Shown piece after piece: positions 26,321 to 33,714 of a stretch of DNA of 64,000 nucleotides (positions are counted from its first letter, which is position 1; every line of letters starts with the position of its first letter). The stretch lies in the NCBI RefSeq assembly GCF_014279895.1, contig NZ_CP047954.1, positions 744,001 to 808,000 of the forward strand. The letters are read 5' to 3'. Below the pieces are notes generated by a model that saw only the letters and a program-made list of their open reading frames with translations, was not told the origin of the DNA and made no database searches. Both the position numbers and the translations under genes were made by a program. This DNA comes from Synechococcus sp. M16.1. GTDB taxonomy: Bacteria > Cyanobacteriota > Cyanobacteriia > PCC-6307 > Cyanobiaceae.

Positions 26321-26446
26321 AACCTTGCAAGAAGCAATGAGAACCCGCAAGTCCTGTGCGCCGAGTTTTCTCTCGGTCTAGTGTTGAAGCGGCTTATTGC
26401 CTAGTATTTCCGGGGTTTTGACCGTTGTTGTTTAGCGGGAAACTAA

Positions 26447-26496
26447 CTGCATGGCATGCAGGGGGTCAGGAGTTCGAGTCTCCTTGGCTCCATTCT
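26447..26496 (+). other. attR of element A / attL of element B (tRNA-Ala 3' copy)
   Basis: This is an exact 50-base copy of 9705-9754. There is no 5' tRNA half in front, so it is not a second tRNA gene. It separates elements A and B. Confidence 0.92.
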
Positions 26497-26500
26497 TTGA

Positions 26501-26527
26501 AGCCCAGTCTTTGACTGGGTTTTCTTG
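26501..26527 (+). terminator. Terminator after the central att copy
   Basis: CCCAGTC-TTT-GACTGGG followed by TTTTCTT. It resembles the hairpin after attR2 (49084), so it is probably the terminator once used by the tRNA when element B alone was present. Confidence 0.75.
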
Positions 26528-26565
26528 TAGCCGGGTATATCGCCTTCTGAGGTGTCTCGGATTAT

Positions 26566-26586
26566 TTAGCGCGATTCTTAGCGCGA
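26566..26586 (+). repeat. Candidate arm sites of element B (TTAGCGCGA direct repeats)
   Basis: TTAGCGCGA occurs twice, 12 bases apart, just inside the left end of element B, in the position equivalent to the paired repeats of element A. I did not find a convincing matching copy near the element B integrase. Otherwise 26528-26780 holds no gene that I can support. Confidence 0.4.
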
Positions 26587-26780
26587 CACTTATTTGCACG
26601 CCACCAATGGTGGTAGGTGCCCCTATTTGCTGGTTGCCATAGCTGTCAGAAGCGCATATGTTTTTTGCAACGTTGCGCGTGGCTAGTCCTTAGTGGCACC
26701 ACTCCTGTCCTAAGGGCAGCACGATTCCGCCCAAGCGGTCTAACGGCGATTCAACGGTTTCCGCCTTTGCAAGTACTGGC

Positions 26781-27149
26781 GTGCGCAAAAACCGTCTCGC
26801 ACTACCACCGAAGACCACAATCAATGGTCAGGACGTTTTCGTTTCTGCGAAGCGTGGCCCTGAGGAGCTTCCTGCTGCGGTGATCGAAGACTTGTTGCTC
26901 ACAGGCAATGCGTCTGATGGCGATGAGTGGAAAGGGCAATCACGCCCCTGTGATCGCATTTGGCAGGCGTATCAGGAACGTGGTGGAAGTAAGGAACGCT
27001 GGATGTTCAGGAACGTCATTACGACGTTGCCTAACGGCATCACCGTTCACACTCGCGGCGAACGGTATTTGGGCTGTGAGCCGAACCCTTTTAGGAACGT
27101 CACTGAGCCCCATCTGCGCGCTGCATTGAAAGCAAAGGGATACCTCTAA
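26781..27149 (+). CDS. Hypothetical protein, element B
   Basis: 122 residues from GTG. It has a basic N terminus, an acidic middle and a C-terminal pattern (FRNVTEPHLRAALKAKGYL). No domain is recognised. It is first in a rightward run with the next three genes, which resemble a satellite replication module. Confidence 0.5.
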   Translation: MRKNRLALPPKTTINGQDVFVSAKRGPEELPAAVIEDLLLTGNASDGDEWKGQSRPCDRIWQAYQERGGSKERWMFRNVITTLPNGITVHTRGERYLGCEPNPFRNVTEPHLRAALKAKGYL

Positions 27150-27161
27150 GGAATCCTTTCA

Positions 27162-27374
27162 ATGAACCTGCCCACACGAGCGGCGGCGGCGGCATTAGGC
27201 CGTTCGCCTGATTATTTGAAGCGCCTGCGTGACAGCCATGGTGGCTTTCTTTTGCATGGCACCCACTACTGGCTTGGGCACAGCTCAAATGCCCCAATCA
27301 CTTGGGACATTGATGCGGTGCGTGAGGCGATTGCTAAACGCGGCATGCAGGCACGACGCATCGTCGAGTTCTGA
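27162..27374 (+). CDS. Small HTH excisionase-like protein, element B
   Basis: 70 residues: RAAAAALGRSPDYLKRLRDS is a helix-turn-helix, followed by GGFLLHGTHYWLG and APITWDIDAVREAI. The plan equals the protein at 24389 in element A. It is likely the matching regulator or excisionase of element B. Confidence 0.6.
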   Translation: MNLPTRAAAAALGRSPDYLKRLRDSHGGFLLHGTHYWLGHSSNAPITWDIDAVREAIAKRGMQARRIVEF

Positions 27375-27377
27375 GCC

Positions 27378-28010
27378 ATGCAGACATCAAGTCCTGCGCG
27401 GCCTTGCCCGTGTTGCGGGAGAACGCGTGATAGCGACTGCCGCTGGAACGACACCACGATCCTTTGCCATCAGGGCCAGTCACATGGCCCTCCATCGCAT
27501 CTCAAGCGCGGCGACACCATCAACATCGGCGGTAAGCACTGGGCCGTCATCCGTTTTGACGGCGGCTTCGCTGGCTGCGCCATGGTCCTCAAGCCGCATC
27601 GTGGCAAGGCCCGCTCACGCGTTTACAGCCGTCTTCTGGGGGCCACAGCGCCCCCGATGGACAAGGTCGGTCGCCTTGCTGCCGAGGAGATTGAGAAGGC
27701 CATTGCTGACATCGATCGCGCTTTAGCGGTTCCGCCATTTGAGTTTCTGCGGCCCGATGAGATGCGCAGGGATTTTGCGCTGGCGTTGGAGACCTACGAG
27801 GCGACAAATGCCTTCCGAAAAACCGTCGGCAAGTTGGCCCGCGCGCGGCCCTGCCTACGGGAGAGAAAAGCCGTCCTCGACCGTGCGTTGAAAACGCTGT
27901 GGTGGATGTGCAGAGCGGTGGAGGAGTTCCGCCGCAACGAGCTGGGCGAGTGCAACCAGTTCGGAGAACCAATCGCTTGCAGACCGTCCAAGGAGACAGG
28001 ACATGGATGA
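27378..28010 (+). CDS. Zinc-ribbon protein of the decayed replication module
   Basis: 210 residues. The N-terminal CPCCGRTRDSDCRW...TILCHQG is a primase-type zinc ribbon, similar in spacing to the ribbon at the end of the element A primase. The rest is helical (EIEKAIADIDRAL; RKAVLDRALKTLWWMCRAVE). It overlaps the next gene by eight bases. It probably worked with the truncated ATPase that follows. Confidence 0.55.
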   Translation: MQTSSPARPCPCCGRTRDSDCRWNDTTILCHQGQSHGPPSHLKRGDTINIGGKHWAVIRFDGGFAGCAMVLKPHRGKARSRVYSRLLGATAPPMDKVGRLAAEEIEKAIADIDRALAVPPFEFLRPDEMRRDFALALETYEATNAFRKTVGKLARARPCLRERKAVLDRALKTLWWMCRAVEEFRRNELGECNQFGEPIACRPSKETGHG

Positions 28011-28308
28011 CCCCAGAGAGTTTTTAGAAGAGGCCGCCGCCGCCGAAGAGCCAGAAGTCCTCGGCCACATGCGAGCCGAGATGACTCGCATACGAGCAAG
28101 CCTTCCTGCCGAGGGCCCCCCCCTTGGGGATGTAGGGAAAGTGCCGAGCGCGGCGGACTTTCTTAAAGACAAAGAACCAGACGACTGGTTGATTGATCAA
28201 TTCGGCATGCGCGGCTCACTGGTCGTCCTTGGCGGGGCAACAGGAGCCAGCAAAAGCACGTTGGTTTACGGGATGGCTCAAGCCATCAGTGAGGGCAGTG
28301 TGCTGTAG
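28003..28308 (+). pseudogene. RepA/RecA-like ATPase, truncated just after Walker A
   Basis: About 100 residues remain. WLIDQFGMRGSLVVLGGATG is followed by ASKSTLVYGMAQAIS, the Walker A region of AAA_25/RepA-type helicases. The protein then ends at a TAG within sequence that belongs to a different gene: from 28295 on, the DNA matches 39529-39750 in the other orientation of coding. The Walker B and later motifs are missing, so it should be non-functional. Confidence 0.75.
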
Positions 28309-28516
28309 CCAGAACTTCCATTAATTCTGCAACCTCTCCCCACATGGTCATTTGGATGTCCATGCAGGATTGGTGAAACTCTGAATACTTTGCAAGAGTC
28401 TCTGATTGATCAGTAGAAAGTTTCGGCTTTTCCTCTTTGTCATACCAACCCCCATCAAAGGCAATGACTGGATCTGCCAACACCAGTGGGGCCAAGAGCA
28501 GCAGTAGTCGTTTCAT
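28286..28516 (-). pseudogene. Truncated copy of the small secreted protein at 39364
   Basis: The first 70 residues (MKRLLLLLAPLVLADPVIAF signal peptide, then GGWYDKEEKPKLSTDQ...) are almost identical to the 128-residue protein at 39364-39750. The copy stops at the junction with the ATPase fragment and lacks the Cys-rich C-terminal part. Confidence 0.75.
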
Positions 28517-28545
28517 GTCGTCATTTTGCTGATGACGCCGGTCCC

Positions 28546-28890
28546 TTATCGACCCTCTGTCCAAGAACATTGATCTTGATACCTCCAGTAGATCTCTGCG
28601 TGGCCACTGACGACCATCTCTTGCTGAACGTTTGTCGTCCCTAGGAACAACTCCACCACCGTTCGTCCGTAGCGGTCCTTGGTGATCCGACGGATCCCAA
28701 CCTTCTTGCCCACCACAAGACTTCTCAGATGGTCTCGAGCAGCTCTGGCTGGCACTGGCTCAGCTCTCATCCCAACTAGTTCAGGGGTGTCGATGCAGGC
28801 CAGTCGAACCCGTTCGCCTGTTGTGGTGGTGCAGGTATCGCCGTCGTAGCAGGTGGCGATCACAACGGATGCAAGAGAACCAAAGAGCAT
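28546..28890 (-). CDS. Staphylococcal-nuclease-like (thermonuclease) protein
   Basis: 114 residues. CYDGDTCTTTTGERVRLACI then DTPE contains the Asp, Arg and Asp-Thr-x-Glu residues of the active site, and KDRYGRTVVELFL holds the second Arg. All catalytic positions of the SNase fold are present. The hydrophobic N terminus (LFGSLASVVIAT) may be a signal sequence. It probably degrades extracellular or periplasmic nucleic acid. Confidence 0.85.
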   Translation of the reverse strand: MLFGSLASVVIATCYDGDTCTTTTGERVRLACIDTPELVGMRAEPVPARAARDHLRSLVVGKKVGIRRITKDRYGRTVVELFLGTTNVQQEMVVSGHAEIYWRYQDQCSWTEGR

Positions 28891-29088
28891 CAGTGACGTA
28901 GGTGGGTGTGACCAATGTCTGAGTCACCTCTACAAGGACGTCGAAATCCTCTATGAGGTACTGACCTTGCGAAGCATCCGCTGTCTATTCGGTCTCTCTA
29001 CGTCTTGCTTGTCGTACTCCTAAGCGGGTGGGTGCTGGGAGCTGCTCTCCGTTTGAGCTCTGAGTTGGGCGGATGATGAGTTCGCTGA

Positions 29089-29232
29089 GTGACGGCGGCT
29101 CTGTCTTTGGGTGTCCTTGGCGGCACCTGCATCCTTGGTGATGTGGAGCTGAAGGATCGACCTGCTGCTTTATCTATAAGCACAGGGATGACAGAAGAGA
29201 GAGGTGGGTTGATCAGCGATATGGGCGCATAG
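29089..29232 (+). CDS. Possible very small exported protein
   Basis: 47 residues from GTG, with a hydrophobic start ending in Cys (TAALSLGVLGGTC) and then a charged tail. The hydrophobic-plus-Cys layout could be a lipoprotein signal. Support is weak: no clear ribosome site. The remaining intergenic DNA from 28891 to 29267 shows nothing else I can support. Confidence 0.3.
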   Translation: MTAALSLGVLGGTCILGDVELKDRPAALSISTGMTEERGGLISDMGA

Positions 29233-29267
29233 CTAGATAGGGTCCGCACCTTGGGTCCAGCTCAGCC

Positions 29268-29462
29268 GTGATCAAGAACCCGATCCTTCTGAAGGCTTGG
29301 ATGCTCATCACCTGGCGCTGGCGGCTTCAGCTGGCGATCAATGCTCCTTTTGGCCTGTTGTGGGTGGCAGATAAGACCAATCCAGCGGTTCATGCCTTCG
29401 ACATGTCAGTGCTCGCAGCACTTCATGCCGAGTGGCTAGCTCCAATGATGGGGATCGCTTGA
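29268..29462 (+). CDS. Small hydrophobic hypothetical protein
   Basis: 64 residues from GTG: LLKAWMLITWRWRLQLAINA followed by PFGLLWVADKTNPAVHAFDM. It is possibly membrane-associated. The base usage looks coding, but no family is recognised. Confidence 0.45.
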   Translation: MIKNPILLKAWMLITWRWRLQLAINAPFGLLWVADKTNPAVHAFDMSVLAALHAEWLAPMMGIA

Positions 29463-29591
29463 GTAGCCAATCCAATAACAACGCAGGACCGGAAGCTGGG
29501 TGACACTGACAGGGCTGAAGCCGAAACAACCCAAGTATTGCCTTCCGTAGAAAAAACGCGATCCTGAGAATAAGTCATTGGCTGCCGCCTG

Positions 29592-30287
29592 ATGTTCATC
29601 ACTGTTTTTGGTCAGAAAGGTGGTGTTGCAAAAACATGTAGCAGCGTTCACATAGCCGCAAGCTGGAGCCATCAGCAAAAACGGGTCGTGCTGGTTGATG
29701 CCGACCGCAACAGATCTGCGACTGCCTATGGCGCCAGAGGCCTCTTGCCTTGCCCAGTTGTCCCGATTGAAGCAGCAGCTAAAGCGACTCGATTGGCTGA
29801 GATTGTCATTACAGATGGGCAAGCAAGCACCAACGAAGAAGAGATGAAGAATTTGGTAGAAGGTGCTGACTTTATTTTGCTGCCTACAACTACACAAAGT
29901 AGATCAATTGAATTGACAATTGAGATGGCGCAGACAATAAACAAATATAAGATCCCCTATGCTGCGCTACTTGTAAAAGTTGACTCACGCAAAGAAGCTG
30001 CAGCTAAAAACGCCAAAGAATGCCTTGAAGGATTCGATATCAAGGTTCTCGACGCACAAATTCCATTGCTAAGCGCATTTGAACAAGCAGAAACAGAGGG
30101 AGTCACTGTTGATCAAGCGATTGACCAACGCGGGCGATCAAATCCACGCCGAATGACTGGATGGTCTGCCTATTGCTCGGCCTGTAAAGAGATCGAAGAG
30201 CTATACGAAGAGCACAAAAAACTGAATCCAATTCAGTCGCCGATTGGATGGGACTTCACGCCCATGGAACAGCGTATTGCCGCTTGA
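29592..30287 (+). CDS. ParA-family ATPase
   Basis: 231 residues. The deviant Walker A is FGQKGGVAKTCSS near residue 6, with VVLVDADRNRS following. The sequence belongs to short ParA/MinD-type ATPases found on mobile elements. No ParB partner adjoins it. It may aid segregation of a circular form of element B or control its copies. Its 3' end lies close to the terminator of the DUF4278 cassette on the other strand. Confidence 0.85.
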   Translation: MFITVFGQKGGVAKTCSSVHIAASWSHQQKRVVLVDADRNRSATAYGARGLLPCPVVPIEAAAKATRLAEIVITDGQASTNEEEMKNLVEGADFILLPTTTQSRSIELTIEMAQTINKYKIPYAALLVKVDSRKEAAAKNAKECLEGFDIKVLDAQIPLLSAFEQAETEGVTVDQAIDQRGRSNPRRMTGWSAYCSACKEIEELYEEHKKLNPIQSPIGWDFTPMEQRIAA

Positions 30288-30337
30288 GTCTGTTACCCAG
30301 CCCATCTCCTTTTGCGAGGTCGGAGCTGCCTCAGAGG

Positions 30338-30368
30338 CAAAAAGAAACCCCCGCCGCGGGCAGGGGCT
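30338..30368 (-). terminator. Terminator of DUF4278 cassette 2
   Basis: On the minus strand: CCCCTGCCCGCGGCGGGGG then TTTCTTTTTGCC. It is the same type as in the other cassettes. Confidence 0.75.
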
Positions 30369-30392
30369 TGGGATCTTCTGATTAAGCCTTGA

Positions 30393-30560
30393 TCACTTGG
30401 CGTAGGAAACACCGCGGTAGGTCAGGCTTGGATGAGCATTGTGAGCGACTTCTTCGCGGCAGGTGTTGTAAGTCTCGCGGCGGTAGGTCAGCTCAATACA
30501 AGCTTTGGGCGAGGCTGCTGGAGCCTCGTAGGAGTGACCTCTGTAGAGAAGAGCAGTCAT
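30393..30560 (-). CDS. DUF4278 small protein (PirA-like), cassette 2
   Basis: 55 residues, MTALLYRGHSYEAP through LTYRGVSYAK. The protein is identical to the copy at 40748 and close to that at 10047. The start lies behind the riboswitch ribosome site CTGAGGAAC. The nucleotide identity to 40748 extends well into the leader, so the duplication is recent. Confidence 0.85.
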   Translation of the reverse strand: MTALLYRGHSYEAPAASPKACIELTYRRETYNTCREEVAHNAHPSLTYRGVSYAK

Positions 30561-30563
30561 GGT

Positions 30564-30636
30564 TAGTTCCTCAGAAAATTCCAAGTCCCCGTTCCGTGGC
30601 TTGGAGTGTCTGCGCCCCTTCAAAAGGGGTGAACGT
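30564..30636 (-). promoter_or_regulatory. Glutamine riboswitch-like leader, cassette 2
   Basis: The minus-strand sequence is ACGTTCA, stem CCCCTT-TTG-AAGGGG, GCGCAG, stem CCAAG/CTTGG enclosing CCACGGAACGGGGA, then CTGAGGAAC. The first stem has CCCC where cassette 1 has CTCC, with pairing retained. Confidence 0.8.
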
Positions 30637-30638
30637 GA

Positions 30639-30665
30639 TGTAGCGGTTGCTACAAATAAACTATA
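30639..30665 (-). promoter_or_regulatory. NtcA site and -10 box, cassette 2
   Basis: Palindrome TGTAGCAACCGCTACA (30639-30654 on the minus strand) with TATAGT five bases upstream (30660-30665). The spacing is the same as in the other cassettes. The upstream GTGTATCC block is not found here. Confidence 0.7.
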
Positions 30666-30764
30666 CGCCTAAAGCGAGCCCTGGGTTTCCTGCCTTGCCC
30701 GGTTTCAGGAGCCCAGCCGATAGAAGGGTCTGACGGCCCATGGGAACGCCAAGGTGATCGACAT

Positions 30765-30908
30765 TCAGCGGTCGTCCTCTTTAGATCTTGGATCGTTCTC
30801 CTTGTATCTCGGCAGGTCAGTGGGCTGAGCCAGGACGTAAACGACTGCCGCAGAGATCACCACTGTCACGATGACGAGTGCAGTGATGGCTGATGAATAG
30901 TCGGTCAT
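30765..30908 (-). CDS. Small single-pass membrane protein
   Basis: 47 residues: a membrane helix (SSAITALVIVTVVISAAVVY) and a charged tail (RYKENDPRSKEDDR). Its ATG overlaps the stop of the preceding small protein by one base (TGATG), so the two are co-translated. Confidence 0.6.
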   Translation of the reverse strand: MTDYSSAITALVIVTVVISAAVVYVLAQPTDLPRYKENDPRSKEDDR

Positions 30909-31090
30909 CAGGCTTCAACCTCAGCCTTTTTATCTCCTGTGTCTTTGATTTCTTCTGTTGTTGCTTCGGCTGATTTGGACTTGCTGTAGGAGCAACCGCC
31001 AGCATTGGCGACGTTGGCAAAAGCAGCCATAACCATGATGGCGATGATTACGGTGCCGCCAAAAAAGGCCAGATTCGGGTGACGATTCAC
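30908..31090 (-). CDS. Small membrane/secreted protein, AFFGG family member 1
   Basis: 60 residues: NLAFFGGTVIIAIMVMAAFA then NVANAGG and a charged Glu/Lys tail. The first 30 residues are nearly identical to the protein at 35787. It has either a signal peptide ending at NAG or a membrane anchor. Function unknown. Confidence 0.65.
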   Translation of the reverse strand: MNRHPNLAFFGGTVIIAIMVMAAFANVANAGGCSYSKSKSAEATTEEIKDTGDKKAEVEA

Positions 31091-31145
31091 GTGAGGCTGA
31101 CCTGAGAGTCAACGGACCCTACTGGCTGAATCCATAATTCGATGC

Positions 31146-31376
31146 TCATGCCTCAGGGAGAACTAAGCCTTCGTCCGAGAAGCGAACAGCCCAAAGCTCT
31201 TCGTTGGTCACCTCACCGTTCTCATCCAGCAATTCTGGGTGTGTGGTTTTGAGACCTGTTCGGTCGTTCGAAGTGCTGGGTTTAGAAGTCGACGATGGGC
31301 GCATCATCCGAAAAGCCTGCAGGAGCAAGCACGTCAAGACAGCTGCGTAAGCGATTGGGAAAAGACCTGCGATCAC
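31146..31376 (-). CDS. DUF2973-like small membrane protein
   Basis: 76 residues. An N-terminal membrane helix (LFPIAYAAVLTCLLLQAFRM) is followed by a Ser/Thr linker and HPELLDENGEVTNEELWAVR, which matches the end motif of the cyanobacterial DUF2973 family. Function unknown. Confidence 0.65.
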   Translation of the reverse strand: MIAGLFPIAYAAVLTCLLLQAFRMMRPSSTSKPSTSNDRTGLKTTHPELLDENGEVTNEELWAVRFSDEGLVLPEA

Positions 31377-31443
31377 TGCTTATTCAATGCGATGTTAAGA
31401 AACATTAACCACTTCTATCGCTGACTGAGTTTGCTAATCGCTA

Positions 31444-31653
31444 CTAGCAGCCCTGCTTTACCTCTCCAGCGTATTCCCGCTCCAGGTAGTCAAGGCGGGC
31501 CAGGCACTCTTCTGCTTCAGCCCAGCGCCCATAGCGGCTGAACCATTTGCTGCGTAGCCCTTCCCATCTAATGCCCCAATGCAAAGACTCTGCATAGGTT
31601 CGACTTGTTGCACCGCTGTAGGTGAGGCGACTTCGCATTGAACGTTCAGACAT
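31444..31653 (-). CDS. Small basic protein with a degenerate DUF4278-like start
   Basis: 69 residues from the ATG at 31653. RSRLTYSGATSRTY near the N terminus resembles LTYRG-x-x-Y. The rest is Arg/Trp/Glu-rich and helical (FSRYGRWAEAEECLARLDYL). The DUF4278 link is tentative. Confidence 0.45.
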   Translation of the reverse strand: MSERSMRSRLTYSGATSRTYAESLHWGIRWEGLRSKWFSRYGRWAEAEECLARLDYLEREYAGEVKQGC

Positions 31654-31754
31654 TGGAGCTCCCTCCATTGAGGAGACCCCTCATAAGAGCGTCCTTTAGC
31701 AATTTCTAGTGGAATTGACCCGTCAGCTGTGGGTGAACATCTGTCTCAGTTGGA

Positions 31755-31817
31755 CTAGAGCCGTTTCTCGTAGGTAATGCCTCTGTAGGTGAGGCTCACA
31801 ACCTTGTTGATCGCCAT
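31755..31817 (-). CDS. Mini-protein consisting of one DUF4278 motif
   Basis: 20 residues: the central LTYRGITYE is a complete DUF4278 repeat. The small size makes it doubtful as a gene, but the motif is exact and six other DUF4278 candidates occur in the island. There is no riboswitch leader. Confidence 0.4.
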   Translation of the reverse strand: MAINKVVSLTYRGITYEKRL

Positions 31818-32091
31818 TTGAGCTTGCAGTCGGTTCAGGATGTACTCCCCCCTCCTGTATTGCATGAGGTGGATTCGCTCAGAACTTTCAGCGACCAATG
31901 CTCACCACCAAGAAAACGGGATGAAAGCACTGATTCGCCCGATGAAATCTGTAGCTGAGTGGAAGGATTAACGGAGGCGGAGGACGAGGCCTCAGCCTTT
32001 GACTTGTAACTACCGCCACGGTTTGTGTTGTTGAGTTCAGCACATTGTTCTGCTGGTACAGATGATTTTTTGAAATTCGTGCACTGTTCAT

Positions 32092-32331
32092 TTGTACGAC
32101 GAGCCTGTATTTGTTTTGAATGATTCTCGATCGGCCGAGAACGAGATAATTCAGCTGATGCTTTACCGAGAAGCATTTCTTCCCCCAGGCCCCAGTGCTC
32201 GAGAGCTCTATGGACCTCTTTTGCGTAAAATAGAGGCATTGGACCGGAAGCTTGCTGATGCTCATTTGCGGACATTTGAAGATTCTGAGGATGCGGATTC
32301 CCAAGGCGCTAGTCATGATCTCTACGCTTAA
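32092..32331 (+). CDS. Small helical protein, LMLYR family member 1
   Basis: 79 residues from TTG. ENEIIQLMLYREAFLP and LRKIEALDRKLADAH match the next gene (32344) in layout, so the two are tandem paralogues. The first 13 residues may not be translated. Function unknown. Confidence 0.5.
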   Translation: MYDEPVFVLNDSRSAENEIIQLMLYREAFLPPGPSARELYGPLLRKIEALDRKLADAHLRTFEDSEDADSQGASHDLYA

Positions 32332-32343
32332 TTCTTGTTTGGC

Positions 32344-32508
32344 ATGAGCTGGCACCTGAGAGAAGAGATCATGATTCTTCGATTGATGCTTTACCGCGTA
32401 GAGTGCCTGCACCCAGATTCTATTTGCTCACACAATGACAATCTTATGAGCAAGATAGTGGAGTTAGAAAAAGAGCTCGCTGTTTATGAAGATCAAATGT
32501 CTGCTTAG
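32344..32508 (+). CDS. Small helical protein, LMLYR family member 2
   Basis: 54 residues: REEIMILRLMLYRVECLHPD and MSKIVELEKELAVYE, a likely coiled coil. It lies 12 bases after its paralogue. Confidence 0.5.
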   Translation: MSWHLREEIMILRLMLYRVECLHPDSICSHNDNLMSKIVELEKELAVYEDQMSA

Positions 32509-32646
32509 TTTTAGAGAGGGTTGCTTTCCAAGATATTGAGGGATAAAAATAATCTGCGCTGGTTGGTATGTGGGCAGCCTTTACTGTGTAAACCGAAATC
32601 GATGGTGAACTACAAGCTGACCTCTCGATGTGGGAAGGTTCTGAAC

Positions 32647-32793
32647 ATGAGTCAAACCACGAAAGAGATTCCGATTTGGGTCGGCGGAGAGTCAGGGCAG
32701 CGGAAGCGGTACCTGAGATTGTTAGAGAAGGAGCTGGCAGCTGAGCTGGGACCTGATTGGCGCGACAAGATCGCGGATTGCTCTGAGAGTTAA
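32647..32793 (+). CDS. Small acidic hypothetical protein
   Basis: 48 residues from the ATG at 32647 (QTTKEIPIWVGGESGQRKRY; LLEKELAAELGPDWRDKI). The 3' end overlaps a gene on the other strand by about 70 bases. Function unknown. Confidence 0.45.
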   Translation: MSQTTKEIPIWVGGESGQRKRYLRLLEKELAAELGPDWRDKIADCSES

Positions 32794-32925
32794 TCCGACG
32801 ACGTCCTTGAGGCTGATGCTCATCACATCACCAAGGTCTTCTGCGGTGCCGTCCTGTGCCTTAGTAGGCAACGGAGCGATAGCCAGAGCAGAAGCCAACA
32901 GTCCTACGGAAAGACGGCGGAGCAT
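32722..32925 (-). CDS. Small secreted protein
   Basis: 67 residues with a clear signal peptide (LRRLSVGLLASALAIAPLPT, cut near KA-Q). The mature part is about 43 residues, partly amphipathic. It overlaps the convergent gene at 32647. Confidence 0.45.
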   Translation of the reverse strand: MLRRLSVGLLASALAIAPLPTKAQDGTAEDLGDVMSISLKDVVGLTLRAIRDLVAPIRSQLSCQLLL

Positions 32926-33014
32926 CGGACAAGGTCGATTCCACGCACTGTGAAGACGATTGGCTTGGTATGCCAGGCATCTATTGACAGTTGTTTATTT
33001 GAGTTTCCTCTTGA

Positions 33015-33194
33015 TCACAGCAGGCCGTGGGCTTGGAACATGTCGATCACATCATTGAGCTGCTCATCAGACCAATGCTCTGAAAGCTCATGGATGCAGC
33101 GTTCCACCTGACGCTTGGTGATGCCCTTAGGTCGGGACAGCCTTGGTGACAACACAGGACCGTCATCACAGATGTCGTCGAGAATGTTGGCCAT
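33015..33194 (-). CDS. Small hypothetical protein
   Basis: 59 residues. An acidic start (ANILDDICDDG) is followed by a helix-rich part (ITKRQVERCIHELSEHWSDE, QLNDVIDMFQAHGLL). It diverges from the next gene with 14 bases between their starts. Confidence 0.5.
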   Translation of the reverse strand: MANILDDICDDGPVLSPRLSRPKGITKRQVERCIHELSEHWSDEQLNDVIDMFQAHGLL

Positions 33195-33208
33195 CTTTCA
33201 GGTGGGGC

Positions 33209-33442
33209 GTGCGAAGGGCATTGCTGGCGTTATTGGTGTTGACAGCACTGCCTGCAGAGGGGGCGGAGCCCATCCGCCTGCAGGTGATTCCTTATCAAGT
33301 GAGAAACCAGGAGATACCGGTCCTGCCGTTCTTGCTGCCGCCACCTCCGTTGCTCTTGGAACCAGCCAAACCCAAGAAGCGCAAGCGAAATAGCGGTAGG
33401 GATCAGGACTGGGATGACGATTTTGATTGGCTGATGGATTAG
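33209..33442 (+). CDS. Small secreted proline-rich protein
   Basis: 77 residues from the GTG at 33209, with GGTGG close upstream. The signal peptide RRALLALLVLTALPAEGA is followed by VLPFLLPPPPLLLEP, then a basic KPKKRKR stretch and an Asp-rich end. A longer frame exists from 33143. Function unknown. Confidence 0.5.
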   Translation: MRRALLALLVLTALPAEGAEPIRLQVIPYQVRNQEIPVLPFLLPPPPLLLEPAKPKKRKRNSGRDQDWDDDFDWLMD

Positions 33443-33714
33443 TCACACCCCTAAAACCAGCTGCGTCAAATACTGATTACAGCCGATCCAGGAGATTGAT
33501 AGCAGCGTCACGGTTATCAACACCACCATCACCTATCAAGTGGAGAGCCTCGTTGCGGCGTTGATGTTTAGTGGTGACAACCATGTGATTTGGATCACAT
33601 CAATGATGTTGTTTTTGCTCATTTAATGAATCGATAACCGGTTGTTTCACTTGTATTAAATTCTGTCAGTCGTTTAGTTGATTGACTAAGTGTTGAGATC
33701 TTATTTTTGGGCTT

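Noticed and set aside
26447-26491. Second tRNA-Ala gene
   Set aside because: Only the 3' half from the anticodon arm is present; the acceptor and D arms are missing, so it is an att copy.
30389-30643. Plus-strand frames (also 40744-40998) opposite the DUF4278 genes
   Set aside because: They are identical only because the cassettes are duplicated; they cover the riboswitch stems and are not protein-like.
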